This document shows positions 1 through 12,300 of a stretch of 64,000 nucleotides of DNA, piece after piece (position 1 is the first letter of the stretch; the number at the start of each line of letters is the position of its first letter). Made by a program: the position numbers and the translations under genes. The DNA lies in contig NW_026262734.1 in NCBI RefSeq assembly GCF_021869535.1, positions 114,467,588 through 114,531,587 on the forward strand. Reading direction: 5' to 3'. The notes beneath the pieces were generated by a model. That model made no database searches and was not told the DNA's origin. It saw only the letters and a list, made by a program, of their open reading frames with translations. The DNA comes from Mytilus californianus (taxonomy: Eukaryota > Mollusca > Bivalvia > Mytilida > Mytilidae).

Positions 1-90
1 TAATTTGATTGATATTAAAAACGGCATCTTGTGAAGTTAAGAGAGACATCTTATGATTAATATTCAGAATGTATTGAATATGAACACTAA

Positions 91-386
91 TTACTGTCCA
101 ATGTAGATACCCTTTAAATATTCCAACCCTCCAGTATGTACGCGTTCCAGAGCTAGCATTAACCTGTATATTGTAGGTTTTACTTCTCTTGAAGTTTTCC
201 ATTTTCTCAGGATGTCTTCTATCTGATTGTACATGTCCCTTGGATGCCGTGTCAATGTCTCCTCTATCGAACTTATACTAACTCCTAGCTCGATTCCGAG
301 TTGTATGGCGCAGTTTCCAAGGTTTTTGGGCAGATCTTTCAAAACATTATCGTGTGGAACTTCTTGTAGTCGAATTTCTGCAATAT
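91..386 (-). CDS. Death domain 2, terminal coding exon
   Basis: The acceptor is ATTTTGACAG before ATATTG, phase 1 in. The frame runs to a TAA stop at 91-93, 97 residues in. Key stretches are LKDLPKNLGNCAIQLGIELG, VSISSIEETLTRHPRDMYNQ and IEDILRKWKTSREVKPTIYR. The LPxNLG, LGxxLGVS, IxxxxxxHPRD, QIxxIL, KW order is a canonical death domain. No polyadenylation signal is visible in the 90 bases left of the stop, so the 3' UTR continues outside the window. An in-frame ATG exists upstream at 406-408, but the domain reading as a spliced exon is more likely. Confidence 0.85.
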
Positions 387-3300
387 CTGTCAAAATATAT
401 GCATACATTTTGATATGTTAAATTCATTGACGTTGTTATAGGAGGAATGTCGATGAACATATTTGTAGACAATACGAAACAACAAATCAGTTTCATATGA
501 TGCACTATCGCTACGATTTTTTTCATTGAATGTATTAATCAATATCAGAGGAGTAGTGACTAAAGAAGTTACTGGCAAAAACATTGACCAATGAATTAAA
601 AGACAAAAGACAAAAATGCTAACGGACAAAGCCCCAGCTCAGGCACATACTCACTATATATATATATATATATATAATGGTATTTTCGAATTATCGTCAC
701 CATTTGAAGTTTTAGTGACAAATAAATGCCCACAAAAGTGTTTATACAGAGGTAAACCTGGAGTTGATATAATGGAATGGATTATTTATTCCATACAAAT
801 GCAAGTTACTGGCCACATGTGGAGCAGGATCTGCTTACCCTTCCGGAGCACCTGAGATCACCCCCAGTGTTTGGTGGGGTTCGTGTTGCTTAGTCTTTGG
901 TTTTCTATGTTGTGTCATCTGTACTATTGTTTGTATGTTTGTCTTTTAATTTTTGACCATGGCGTTGTCAGCTTGTGTTCGATCTATGAGTTTGACTGTC
1001 CCTCTGGTATCTTTCTTCCCTCTTTTAAAAGCAGTGTTATTTCAAACTTCAAATACGACAAAGAAATAAAGTACACGCATGTTCAAATCTCACAGGTCGA
1101 CTTATAAGAGACAAATCAAGGTAATAAATGCAAACTGAGGGAATCGCATGTACACCAAGTGTAGCAAACTGGGTACGACAATAGGGTAAACGTCTCCTGC
1201 TATGCATGCATCAGTCCTCATGCAAACCGGCAAGAAGTCATGATGGCGACGGTATAACTAATAAATGGATACTTTCAGTCACTCCTCCTGTAAACATTAG
1301 CACGTTCTATAACTATAAATTGATCCATCTTAATTTAATGCAAATCGTCTTGTCACTATTATGGTACATTGACAATACCACAAGTATTACGTTTACAGTT
1401 TATCAAAATGAATAATTTTATAGAGAGGTGTATTTCTGATATTGATATAAAAGAGAAAATATCAACGTTATTCGAAGAGAGAGAACTGAAACAGCTCGTA
1501 TTATTAAAAAAAAAGAAAATAAACATTAAATTTAGTTTGATAGTCATCGCACTAACCATAAAAGCTGAAAATATAACATAGCTTGTTTTAATGGGAGACG
1601 AATCGCCTATATGCATTAATTCAGATTTGAAAAAAAACAATCATCAGCATATGTTCTGCTTTTTTAGTTTCAATTTGCATGGACACAGTTAGGCTGTGCA
1701 CAAAAAAAATGTTGATTTCCTAAGATAAAATTCTCAACTTTATTGAGCAATTATGTTAAGAAACAATTATCTTTCCAGTTAAAATATACAATACCTTTTT
1801 ATGTCAAATCTATGAATAGTTATGTCTAAATCAGTTCCGCGTTGTAAGATACATACGTTTTATGGTCACCATAAAACATTGGATGATCGATACGTTATGT
1901 ATTCAGCTATTTGTCTCAAATCTATAGCTTAGATCTTTAGATACCAAAATGTTTGTTAGATCAATAACATGCAGAGTGCCTCCCGGTTTTGATACAATAA
2001 AAAGTATTACCCTTCAACTTATTGGATTTAGGATAAAATAATTGTGATGAAGAAAGAGAACTAGAGAAACACGTGTGTAGTGTAACTATTACTTTGCCGG
2101 GACTTAAACTGATACTCATGAGAAGCTGTTTTAATGCAGTGACTAAGAATTTTCCAACGAGGAATATTCATGCATTGTAAATATTTTGGGCTTGATTGTT
2201 CATGATGAAAGTCAATCCAGACATGCACTTGACATGCTCAAAATTTATGAAGTGCTATTTTCATTCGTTAGACTAATTAATAAGTCAGACCAGCAAACAA
2301 GTAGACAGCTGTGCTTTCAATAGGATCAGAGAAGCAACAATGTGTTAATATGGCAGGGTTTAACAAAGGGACAGTGGTATCAGTTTATTACCTCCTGACA
2401 TACTTGTGTTATCATTAAAAGTGTCACTCTTCCACACATCAACATATATTTTAAATAAAATTTTATAAAACTAGTCTTTGATCTTACTGAAATAGTTTAC
2501 TATATACATAGTGTGTTAAGCATTGGGAATATTGAACGTACTATCAGTAAACAAATACATGCACATTTATTACCCCTTTGTATTCAGGTAATCGTCATAT
2601 TACTCATGTTGTTACGACCAGAAGAAAATTTGAATAAAAGATACAATCAATACACATTAAACTTAACTATCAGTATGTCATAACGAATCTAGCACATCCG
2701 TTTATTCAATATAAAGCTAATTTGGACTGTTGTGGAATATAAATTATATAAGCATTTCCTGATGTAGGAAATGGTGGATTATAATATGACGTGCTTCTTT
2801 CGCTTTGAAAACAACACCGTGATAAAATTCTCGATATACCTATACTGATCGCAGACTCAGAAATGTGCATATTGGTGGCAGTTATTATTTACCTCCCACG
2901 TAAATACACATGTTTCGAAACCTATGTGCAAACACTATGTTAATCTCGTTGTGTTCAATTTGAAATTGAAAAAAAAAACAACAACAACAGAACCGTTATT
3001 CCTTTTCTAATGCATAACACAAAGAATCAATGCACAAGAGCTTAAAAAATGTATAAAATCAAAATAAAATAAAATTCCGCGAAATTTCATGATTGATCTC
3101 GGCACATTTACGTCATGTCATAACATGACGTCATACGAATGAAAACTTTCAAGCTGAAGGTTTTCCGTTACGTATACGCCATAAGTTCGGATAATATTGC
3201 ATTAAAATAGAGTTTCGAAGTAGGTGTTGTTTCACTTTCGGTTCTATTGCATTATTCGCACATTTGTGGATTTCAGCAAGCCAAAATGGCGGCTCACTCA

Positions 3301-6300
3301 TTTGTTACGACATGTCAACTCTTGATTTGACAATAAATAGTAGCTATAGAAAACAAAATGTTTGGTTATGAATTATGAGAATTAAACACATTTTTGCTAG
3401 ATGTTATTTGAGAAATAATTCATGTAAGACTTAGGTTTATTTGAAATTTGTATCTTTTTTAGCTCAGGATAAAATTCGAATATCACGGCTCTGGCCATTT
3501 GTAAATGTCCAACAAATCTATGGCTTCCATGAATTATTTCTTAATTAAAACTGGTTTTATAGCTAGCTAAACTTCTCATTTGTATGAAAACAACAATAAC
3601 GTCACAAACCCGCAAATAAGCATGTAAATACTTTTGCATCCGTGTCCGTTATTGTCTTCACATATAAAGCTCCGGTAAAAGCTGCACCTGTGTCGTAAAA
3701 TTTCCGGTCTCGTAATCCTCAGCTGTGTTCTGGTATGCCTTTGTAAACAATGTCTGTTATTTAACTTTTTTTTCAATAGTTAGTATTGCAATTGTTCATA
3801 CATGCATTGATTCCTATTGAATAAAGTGTCAAGAACTATTCAATCTCTGTCTCCTTAAATTGATGTGTGGAAAAGTATTTCAAAAGAACTGTCAATGTTG
3901 AAGGCTGGGTGATAGTTCTACTGATTGGTCCTGATAACAAGTTCTCACCATTGAATGGACAGCGGTTTATCCTTACACATGCAAGTTTTGCTTACTTTAT
4001 ATTTACATGCTTTCACGTCAAATTCACCTCAAACGAGTCTATTCGTTAACCTTACAAGAATACTTTCACATGAATTTCACGTGATTTGAGTACTCTACAA
4101 AACAATGGAATTTCAGTTTTTTTAATCAAATTTGAAAATTGGATGTTATTTGAATAACGAATTTAACGTGAACAATTTGATGTGATTTCTAAATGAAATT
4201 CACGTGAGCTTCACATTAGAGTCACATCAGATTCATATTAGATTCACGTGAATTTCACATGATATTCACATGAATCTAAGTTCACATGAGTAGACTTTCT
4301 CTGTGTATCATTTAATAACTTGGTCCTTGGTAGTTTACAATAGTAGTTCGCGCCTATTAGTGAGTCAATTTCACAACTTTTGCTTTTTGCACAGAATGTG
4401 CAACTTGAAGTGCTTGTAATATGCGAAATTTTATCTGAATCGGGACTGCAACCTGTGTAACAATGGATGTGTTGATACGGGAATATTCTCATTGTCGGTC
4501 TGTAGTTGAAGTGTTTAAATGTTTAAGTTTGGAACATTGTGAGATAAATCCTCGAAAACAGACAGATATATGCAGAACCGTCGTTCATATTTCCAATAAC
4601 CGCGTATTTCTGAAAAAAATCATTATACATCCTCGTCAAACAAGCTGTTAGATTCTACGTTATAATCGTTATACATAAATGGTGCAATATATATTTTAAG
4701 GAGCATTTTGTGACTTTGATTTGATGAATACATCAACACTTGCCTTGTCTGCGTTAATTGCACCTGTGTCGTACCTGTAATGCACTGAAATGGCATCTAT
4801 TATTGTACACATGCGTGATGCATTCCGCTACACTTTGCATCGTATTATAAAATTACATACGGGCAATCGGTGTGACTCTTCATTAGTGCACTCTGCCGGA
4901 AAGTGTTAATCTAAAGAAAAAAATACACGTATGTGTATTTACTTTCTGTCATTCTTACGTGTTTCTGTATATTTGACCTTGTTGTATGATCTTTATTTTG
5001 GTTGCGTTTCAGTGAAAGATGTAGTGGCGTGCTATCTTGCCTGACTACTTGACGCATTGTCCTGCTTCGAGTAATTCAATCTCCAAACATCGCCAAAACC
5101 AATAAGATAAAAGGAGAACTCTTTCTATCAAATAAAAGATATCCTGGTATCTGAAAATCCAAGACTTCGAAATATTGTCTCTAGTGATTTGAGACACAGA
5201 CATATGGGATTAACCAAGCAATTCCTGATGGTGACCGCAAAAAGTATATAGTACACATCATAGAACTAATTTAGATATGATTATTATAAATTCGATAACA
5301 ACAAAATAGGATTTTTTTTATCACGCATAAATGGCTACCTGTTTCTTAACATAATGGCTCGATTCAGCTCTGACTTTTTTGTGGACAAAAAGTACCCTAG
5401 GTATTATATCACGTTTGTTTAAACAACCTATCTGTAATGCAAATTTAAATTAAAAGAGTGAAAGATATAATGATCAAACTTTTTGCTTTCATCTGTAAAA
5501 TGTTAAATCCTAATTCATACATAAGTATAGACTCGTCTGCTATTACAGCTATATTCTCAACTTTTATATGAATGGTGTTTTAAACTAAGTATCAAACTTA
5601 ATATAATGTTGCTTTTTTTGTATATGCATAGCAAAATGGTAGATTCGTCAAAGTGGTTCCACCGAAATAAAGGACGGAACTGTCACGTGAAAAAGACGAG
5701 ATGGATAGGAGTAGATATATGGACTTGAAACAGGTCACTAACGAACACCTTACAAAGTTGTTGCAAGGCTTCTGTAGGCATAAAAAAAGGTATGTTTTAC
5801 CCTCCAGTCAAGCATTGGGACTGAATGGAGAGACTGACAAGGGACTATGCGTATTGTATTATAAAACACATACAAAGAGATAATTGTGTTAACAATGCTT
5901 AATCTTACCTAATAAATGCGTGTCTTCTCTGAACACCTGAAAGGAAATGTATCGATACAGTTATTGGGTTAGTACAAAAACATGCGTGTATGATAATAAA
6001 TCTGTTATGCACACTAAATATCATAATTACGACATGCAACCAAAACTATAAACTATATGTGTACCTGAACAAATATTGTGAGAACTAATTGCCTTTTTCC
6101 ATACTTTAATTGCAGTTAAATATAGATCCTTAATAATACTTTTTTAACGTTTTTGATCTGAGCCTCACTGGTAAGTCTTTTGTAGAGGAAACGCGCATCT
6201 GGGGAACAACATTTTATCCTGCTATCTTTGATGAGTTTATTAGAAAAAATGCATTGCTGTTATAACCGATAATAGGTTCATTTAAGTTGTTGTTAAGTGC

Positions 6301-9300
6301 ACCATCTTTGTTGTACATGCGTCAAGGAACCGTTCTTTCATAAATTGTATCTTACTCTGCAATCAGTTTTTGATTGAAGATGGTAAATTGATGAGATCAT
6401 AGTTGTTATATAATTCCTGGTTTTATTGTTTTGATGACCTGTAGCAGACAGTCTGAATGACCGTTGCATTTAATGTATGATGCAGCTGTGTTTTTATTTT
6501 AATCATTTCTCATTCCAAGATGTATATTTCATTTCTTTGTTTGTTTATATCCTGTCCCTGTAGTTGTGTGGTCAAACATGAATGATCCTTTGATGTGTGT
6601 AAGAATGTGTTTAAAGGCTGATGTCGAAGAATGATAAAAAAATGAGAATGTTGACATCCAGATAGGAGGAATGAATAAGCGTAGAGAACAGACGTGTTTT
6701 TGTATAAATATGTTATAATAGTATTGTAAATATATATGGACTTGTATATAATAAATATACATACATTATGTTACATGATCATAGTTGTAAACATGTTTTT
6801 ATTTCTCTCTTGATTATATTAACCACAAAACGAAAATATAATTATAATTAATTCTACAACAATCATCCACTAAGTTAATGATGATGGGTAATTTGTAACA
6901 TGTCTTACATTTGTAAAATAAATATGCCTTATCAAAACGAAAATTGACTCAGAGGAACGAAACAAAATTTGTGTCCCAATCTCGCCAATGACCATCTGAA
7001 AGAGTGGTGCATATTAATTTGGGAAATCATTCTATATAGATCTGAAACGATTCAACGCCTAACAGAAATAAAAGGAATAGAAAAACATGGTAGTAAAAAC
7101 TGTCAACACAGTATGATAAACATAGATGTACTTATTGAAAAAACTAGAAAACAAAATAAAAGCTGTCCAAACCTTGCAAAGCAAATGTCTTTCATCGCCC
7201 ACTGCCTTAAGTGCATCCAGCAAGTCGTGGAATGACTTTGTGGGTTTACCCCTTATGCTTTTTGTTCTCCAGAAATTGAATGCCATGATTTTGATGACAA
7301 GAGGCATCCTTGTGTAACTGTAATCAATATCATTCCAATCATTCAGTTGTAACCCTAGATGAATCATCACCTCTCTACAACTATTAATATCTAGGTGATA
7401 TGCAAGTCGTGAGAGATGTTGCTCGCTTGGTGACATTGTCAGGGCAGTGTTTCCAAGACCTGAATATTTTGAAAAGATGAAACAAGCTCATAAAAAAATA
7501 ATCATCATGAGAATAAAATGAAAAATAATAATTCTGATTGCTATCGAACAATAAATAATAAGACCTCAATAAAAAAAAAAAACATGTTTTGCATAGCTAA
7601 CAACAGTCATGAAACGATTTGAGATAAGACATATTATGTTCCTCCTAATGTTGTAAAGCCTCAATAGACTAAATAGCCACGCCCCCGTTAAAATAGCCGA
7701 ACCCCTGTTAAATACTGTAATCTTCGTCTCCCCACGTCTTAGTAAGGAAAAACATCGTTAAGCAGATTAACTGATAACCATTGATTCAACTATATTTATA
7801 TTAAGTCCAACAGAATTGATATTTATAACTAAAATTCGATACAATAAAATATTACACGGAGACAACATTACTCAAATTCAACATAAGTAAATTAAGACAT
7901 TAAGGATTTTTTTCTTGTATGTACGATTTTTAAAATGGTTACTTGCTCTTAACATGAATAACATATCATGTGTAGGTCTTAACTATTCGTGTAAAACGTC
8001 GCTTAGACATCTTTGTGGCGTATCCTTATGGAAGCTAACAGGGCAGTGATTGAGCATGCAGGTCTTATTTGGATACATTGTGAATACCTTACAAAGTCCA
8101 ACACCAAAACATTTCTATGACAACTGACATCCTCATGTGTTTACCCGTGCGTTTTCTTTTTCTTCTTCTTCCAAAACTACAGTTGACTTAGCACGTTTCA
8201 AATATCGCTATGGCTATATCGTTCATGACCAGTCCGTATAATTTCCCAAGAAAAACCTAAGGAAACCCCAAAATACCCTAAACAACTTTTATCTAATAGA
8301 CTTACAAATTCAATGTATTGGAAAATATACTATACGGGTTTTAGTTTGAAATGTCAGGGTTGTCCAAGATATTCGTCCGTCTTTCTAAGTTTCGACTTAT
8401 GTCCTGGTTCGTTAATACAATAAAACCAGATTTGTGGTTATTTGCCATGTCATTAATAAATAAATGATGTGATATCGCCAATGTACATACATGTACACGG
8501 AGCTAATTTACTGTGGATTTAAGCAAATTGGATCGATAACTTTTTGAAAATTACCCGGGCTTAAATAAGTTCAGTTGCAATTTGCCATACCTCACTGTTA
8601 AGCAATACAGAATGTTTTGGCGAATCTAAAAAACACCTTTTTGAAGAAAAAACAAAACTCATTTAAAACCAAGGATTGTGATAAAGTACTTCGTGTAACC
8701 TTTACATTGGCCAACATTTATGAAAAAAAAAATTCTGTAGACACTCCTTTCACCTAAAAAAAACCACGTTAAAACCTGTTCGTAGTATTGTAATTGCCTT
8801 CAATCTGGCATAAGTCTTTAAAATCTTTGCTGCTCACGCTAGGTTAGAGAATTACACGTACGCTGATATGAACGATTTCCAAAATTTTGGAGTGTTCCTA
8901 TCCAACAGTTATTATATATATATAAGATTAACAGTTTGTTTTGCAATCACAGAACCGCTAGATATTTCTCAATGTTTTAATATTGATTTCAAAGTTTTTT
9001 CCATTATTTTGTTTTCCAATTTTTCGAAAAGACATTTTTTTAAAAGCGATGATTGCTTCTGAAAATGCATTTTACATTTTTATAGATTCAGAAAAAAAGT
9101 GGTTTCTGATAATGTGTGATTTGTATATCTGTGGTCACCAGAAATCGATTCGACATGTTCGATACTGCATGTGAATTTTTTTTGCAAATCAGAAAGAGAA
9201 AAACATGTCTATGCAATATACAAAATATTTGATATCCAAAATTTATTTGTCAATTTTCACAAAAATAATATACCTACTCTTCGTTTCATGCACAACGACT

Positions 9301-12300
9301 GTGTAAAATTGAATAAGTGTCATATCCATAATCTTGATTTGCTTTTAGAAGATAAAAAAAATAATCTAAAACTTGTTTCCACTCTTTTGCGGATATTGAT
9401 TGAGTCAGATGACAAATCTAAGTGTCCGAAAAATCATTCATAAGACAACACTATTGGTTCAATGGTTCATTTATATATCCAACAGAACATCCTTGGAATA
9501 AGAACAAGAAGAAGGATGCCAATATTGGAGCATGATTTGCAGATATAACCGGAAAAGTTAAGTTATACAATGTACTCCACCAGTTTGTTTTAAATGTTTC
9601 TTGCTGCTACTTTTGTTTGTTTTCGGTTACTGTTGTTTGTAATTTGACTAGATGTCTATATACTTTGATTTATAATATTTGATTTACCCTCAGACTTTTA
9701 GGAGAATTTGCCATACATTCACCATAGCTGGGTATCATAAATTATACACCTTAAATGGATCCTAATTATGTATTATAAATGATGAACTGAAATAAATTTA
9801 CCTGGACAATTGGATGGGCATTCTTCCTGTGTCTGAAAAACATTTATTAAATAATGAAACAGGGTTTCTCATGATCTATATTACAATATAATTCGATGTA
9901 TCATTACCTAAGACAACATCACAATTTTTAATTGCCTTCGTTTCGTATCTTTTATCTTCTGTTTGTTTTTCCCTTTACATTTAAGATAAGTGACGAAGTT
10001 AAATAAAATGTTAGTTGGATACAGTCTTAATTTTACTGAACATAAAATATACTCTACAGAATCATATTATTGGTATGCCATACGGGCGTTTTTTCTTCTA
10101 TATGCGGCTCATCAGTTGCACTCGAATCATCATAGTTGGAGATTCAGTACTAAGTTTAAGCGCACGGAACATAGATAATTTCAAATCATTGGTGCCAACT
10201 ACGTCTAAAATAATACGTAAACAATGTTTGATACTTTGAGATAGAAAATATTTCATGCTATGAATAGTTCAATTGAAAACATCCTTCGTCGGTTTATATG
10301 GCTAACGTATATGGGATACCTTGTTAAAAAACCACAGTAAAGATCTTCTGGAGCAGTGTTTATTCCCACGCTCACACACCCAGTAGGAGGTTTGTTTCGC
10401 CTTTGAAATGGATATCACGCATGGAGATCTGCCACAAACCTCTCCTACTTCAATGCTAAAGAGATTTGTCAAATTCACTTTTTTCTGGTTCTTTCCAATG
10501 CTGATAAGATAAAATTTCAAAACAGCTTGTAAAGTCACGGTCAGGCATTCTTGAATGCTGGCAGCAATATCTGGGGAGATGTAAGATCTAGAAGATATGT
10601 TCGTAAGATAGACAACGACTCTCGTTTCTTCTACCATTATTCTAAACTCGGTGTTGCTGTCAACACATAGTACGGCTGATGAATGATATATTAATGGACG
10701 TCCGTTGACCTCCTTGATAGGCCAAATACCACTAACCGCACCAACCAGTTTAAAAGACAATGCTGATGGTATGGATGACTTCTGTATTTGATAGACCAAC
10801 GCAATTGTCCTGTTTGCAAATGATTTGTCATCTAGAAAGGACATCGGCATCTTGTGTTTTACAGTGCATGGAACTAAGAAATAATCGACGAGCGTGACAC
10901 TCTTGTCAACGTATTGTTTCGGTAGGACCAAAACATCGAGATGCACTAGAACCTGGATAATGAACTCTTTGGAGTCATCCTCTTGTATATGATGAACGAA
11001 TGGTTCCTGTTGCCATAGTTGAAGGAGATCTCTTTTATGTAATTTTCCAGTTTCTCTCATTCTTCTTAGAATACCTTTAAGGGTCTCATTCTTGGGCCAA
11101 AATATTTCATCTGTGATGAATGATCGAAGGATGTTGACCAATGCAGGAGGATAAAGAATGACAAAATTGTTAAGTTCTGGTTGATTAAAGTACATTATTT
11201 TGCCTAAAGAATGTTGTGTTAAGAGAAAATCTTCCAGTTGTCTTTCTGACAGGGCTAGGTCTTTGTTCATTGTGTTTGCTTCAGCTAACTGTATTTTCGG
11301 TATTATATGGATGTTATCTTTGATCATATTATCAATCAGAAGCTCAAGGGGAACCCAAAGCATCGGTCGCCGTAGTCCCCAAGATGGCTGGTTCCGGGCA
11401 ATAGTGACAAGTTGGTTTTTTAAATTCTGAATTCCATGATCGTCTTTGTCTGTACCATTTATAAAGAAAACTGGTTCGAAGACAATGTGTTTCTTCATTT
11501 CATGGGTACCAAACATTTCAGTGATTTTCTTTACAAATTTCATGTTCATCTTCTTCTGCATATCCTTGTGAGTAAATGATACAGAAAAAAAAACGATTAA
11601 AAAAACAACAACTGTATCCTATCGATACTTATATTTTGGCATTGCACAAGAAGCCTGTATACCACATACCTTTTATGTGTAACAATTGCTTATTTGGTTT
11701 TAGATACATGATATATTATACAATAAGCTGTTATTGGTTAACTACTCTGTTATTTGACTTGATAAGATGAAAACAGCCTGTGCTATATACAAATGTTAAT
11801 TCGGCCAATATTGATTTTTTTTCCGTATTGGCCGAGTTCTGATCCGGGCAATTCAGGATTTCACAATGTGCCTGTTTTTTTTTTTTATAGAAAGTCATGA
11901 TGAACACCAACGTAATGTAAAGTGTTATTTGGAAGAAGCTGTTTTATTTACACAATAAACATACCGAAACGTTTAGTGAGGCAACCATTTAAAGCTGAAG
12001 ACGGTCACATTCATCTAAAAGGCTTTTTGTAAGCAAATAATTTACCTATTTCAGGTTTGGACAACAAGTCTGAGGATTATCACAGAACTCATATTCACTC
12101 GTCACCTCATTACTATTTAAACTATTTTATCAGTTTAACGGGTGCGAATTGGTTAACTGTTTACTTTTGCTTCTCATGTTTCTGTAAGGTGTCATTTATT
12201 TTTCAACCCGAACCCGGTAGTGAATTGTTAAAGAGTGACCTGTAATTGTTCTTTGGTCAGTTGGTCTATTGATTTTTGTCTCATTAGTAATCATATTCAA

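Larger units (their letters stand above)
387..7172 (-). other. Intron between death-domain exons
   Basis: About 6.8 kb with no other exon that I can recognise on either strand. It holds a TA microsatellite (655-676), a dispersed repeat copy (805-1025), a CRE/YY1-like patch (3110-3293), a CACRTG cluster (4064-4290) and a fragment of a repeat with the GCGCATCTGG signature (6160-6245). A small exon that repairs the phase between the two death-domain exons may be hidden here. Confidence 0.6.

Noticed and set aside
5701-5883. 60-codon plus-strand frame starting MDRSRYMDLKQVTNEHLT
   Set aside because: No domain, homology or splice partner was recognised; it is too short to support alone.
7400-7459. 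GLGNTAL at the start of death-domain-1 exon looks like the start of an ankyrin repeat
   Set aside because: The rest of the exon has a death-domain helix pattern and no ankyrin second half; the exon also enters in phase 1, unlike the phase-0 ankyrin cassettes.
9171-9443. 90-codon plus-strand open frame
   Set aside because: It is Lys/Asn/Leu-rich as expected from AT-rich DNA, has no domain, and lies in an intron of the minus-strand gene with no splice partners.
10302-10319. COR open frame continues VSHIR to a stop, suggesting a protein end
   Set aside because: A good donor (AACAAG before GTATCC) precedes it, and the downstream microexon and death-domain exons match in phase, so the extension is intron read-through.
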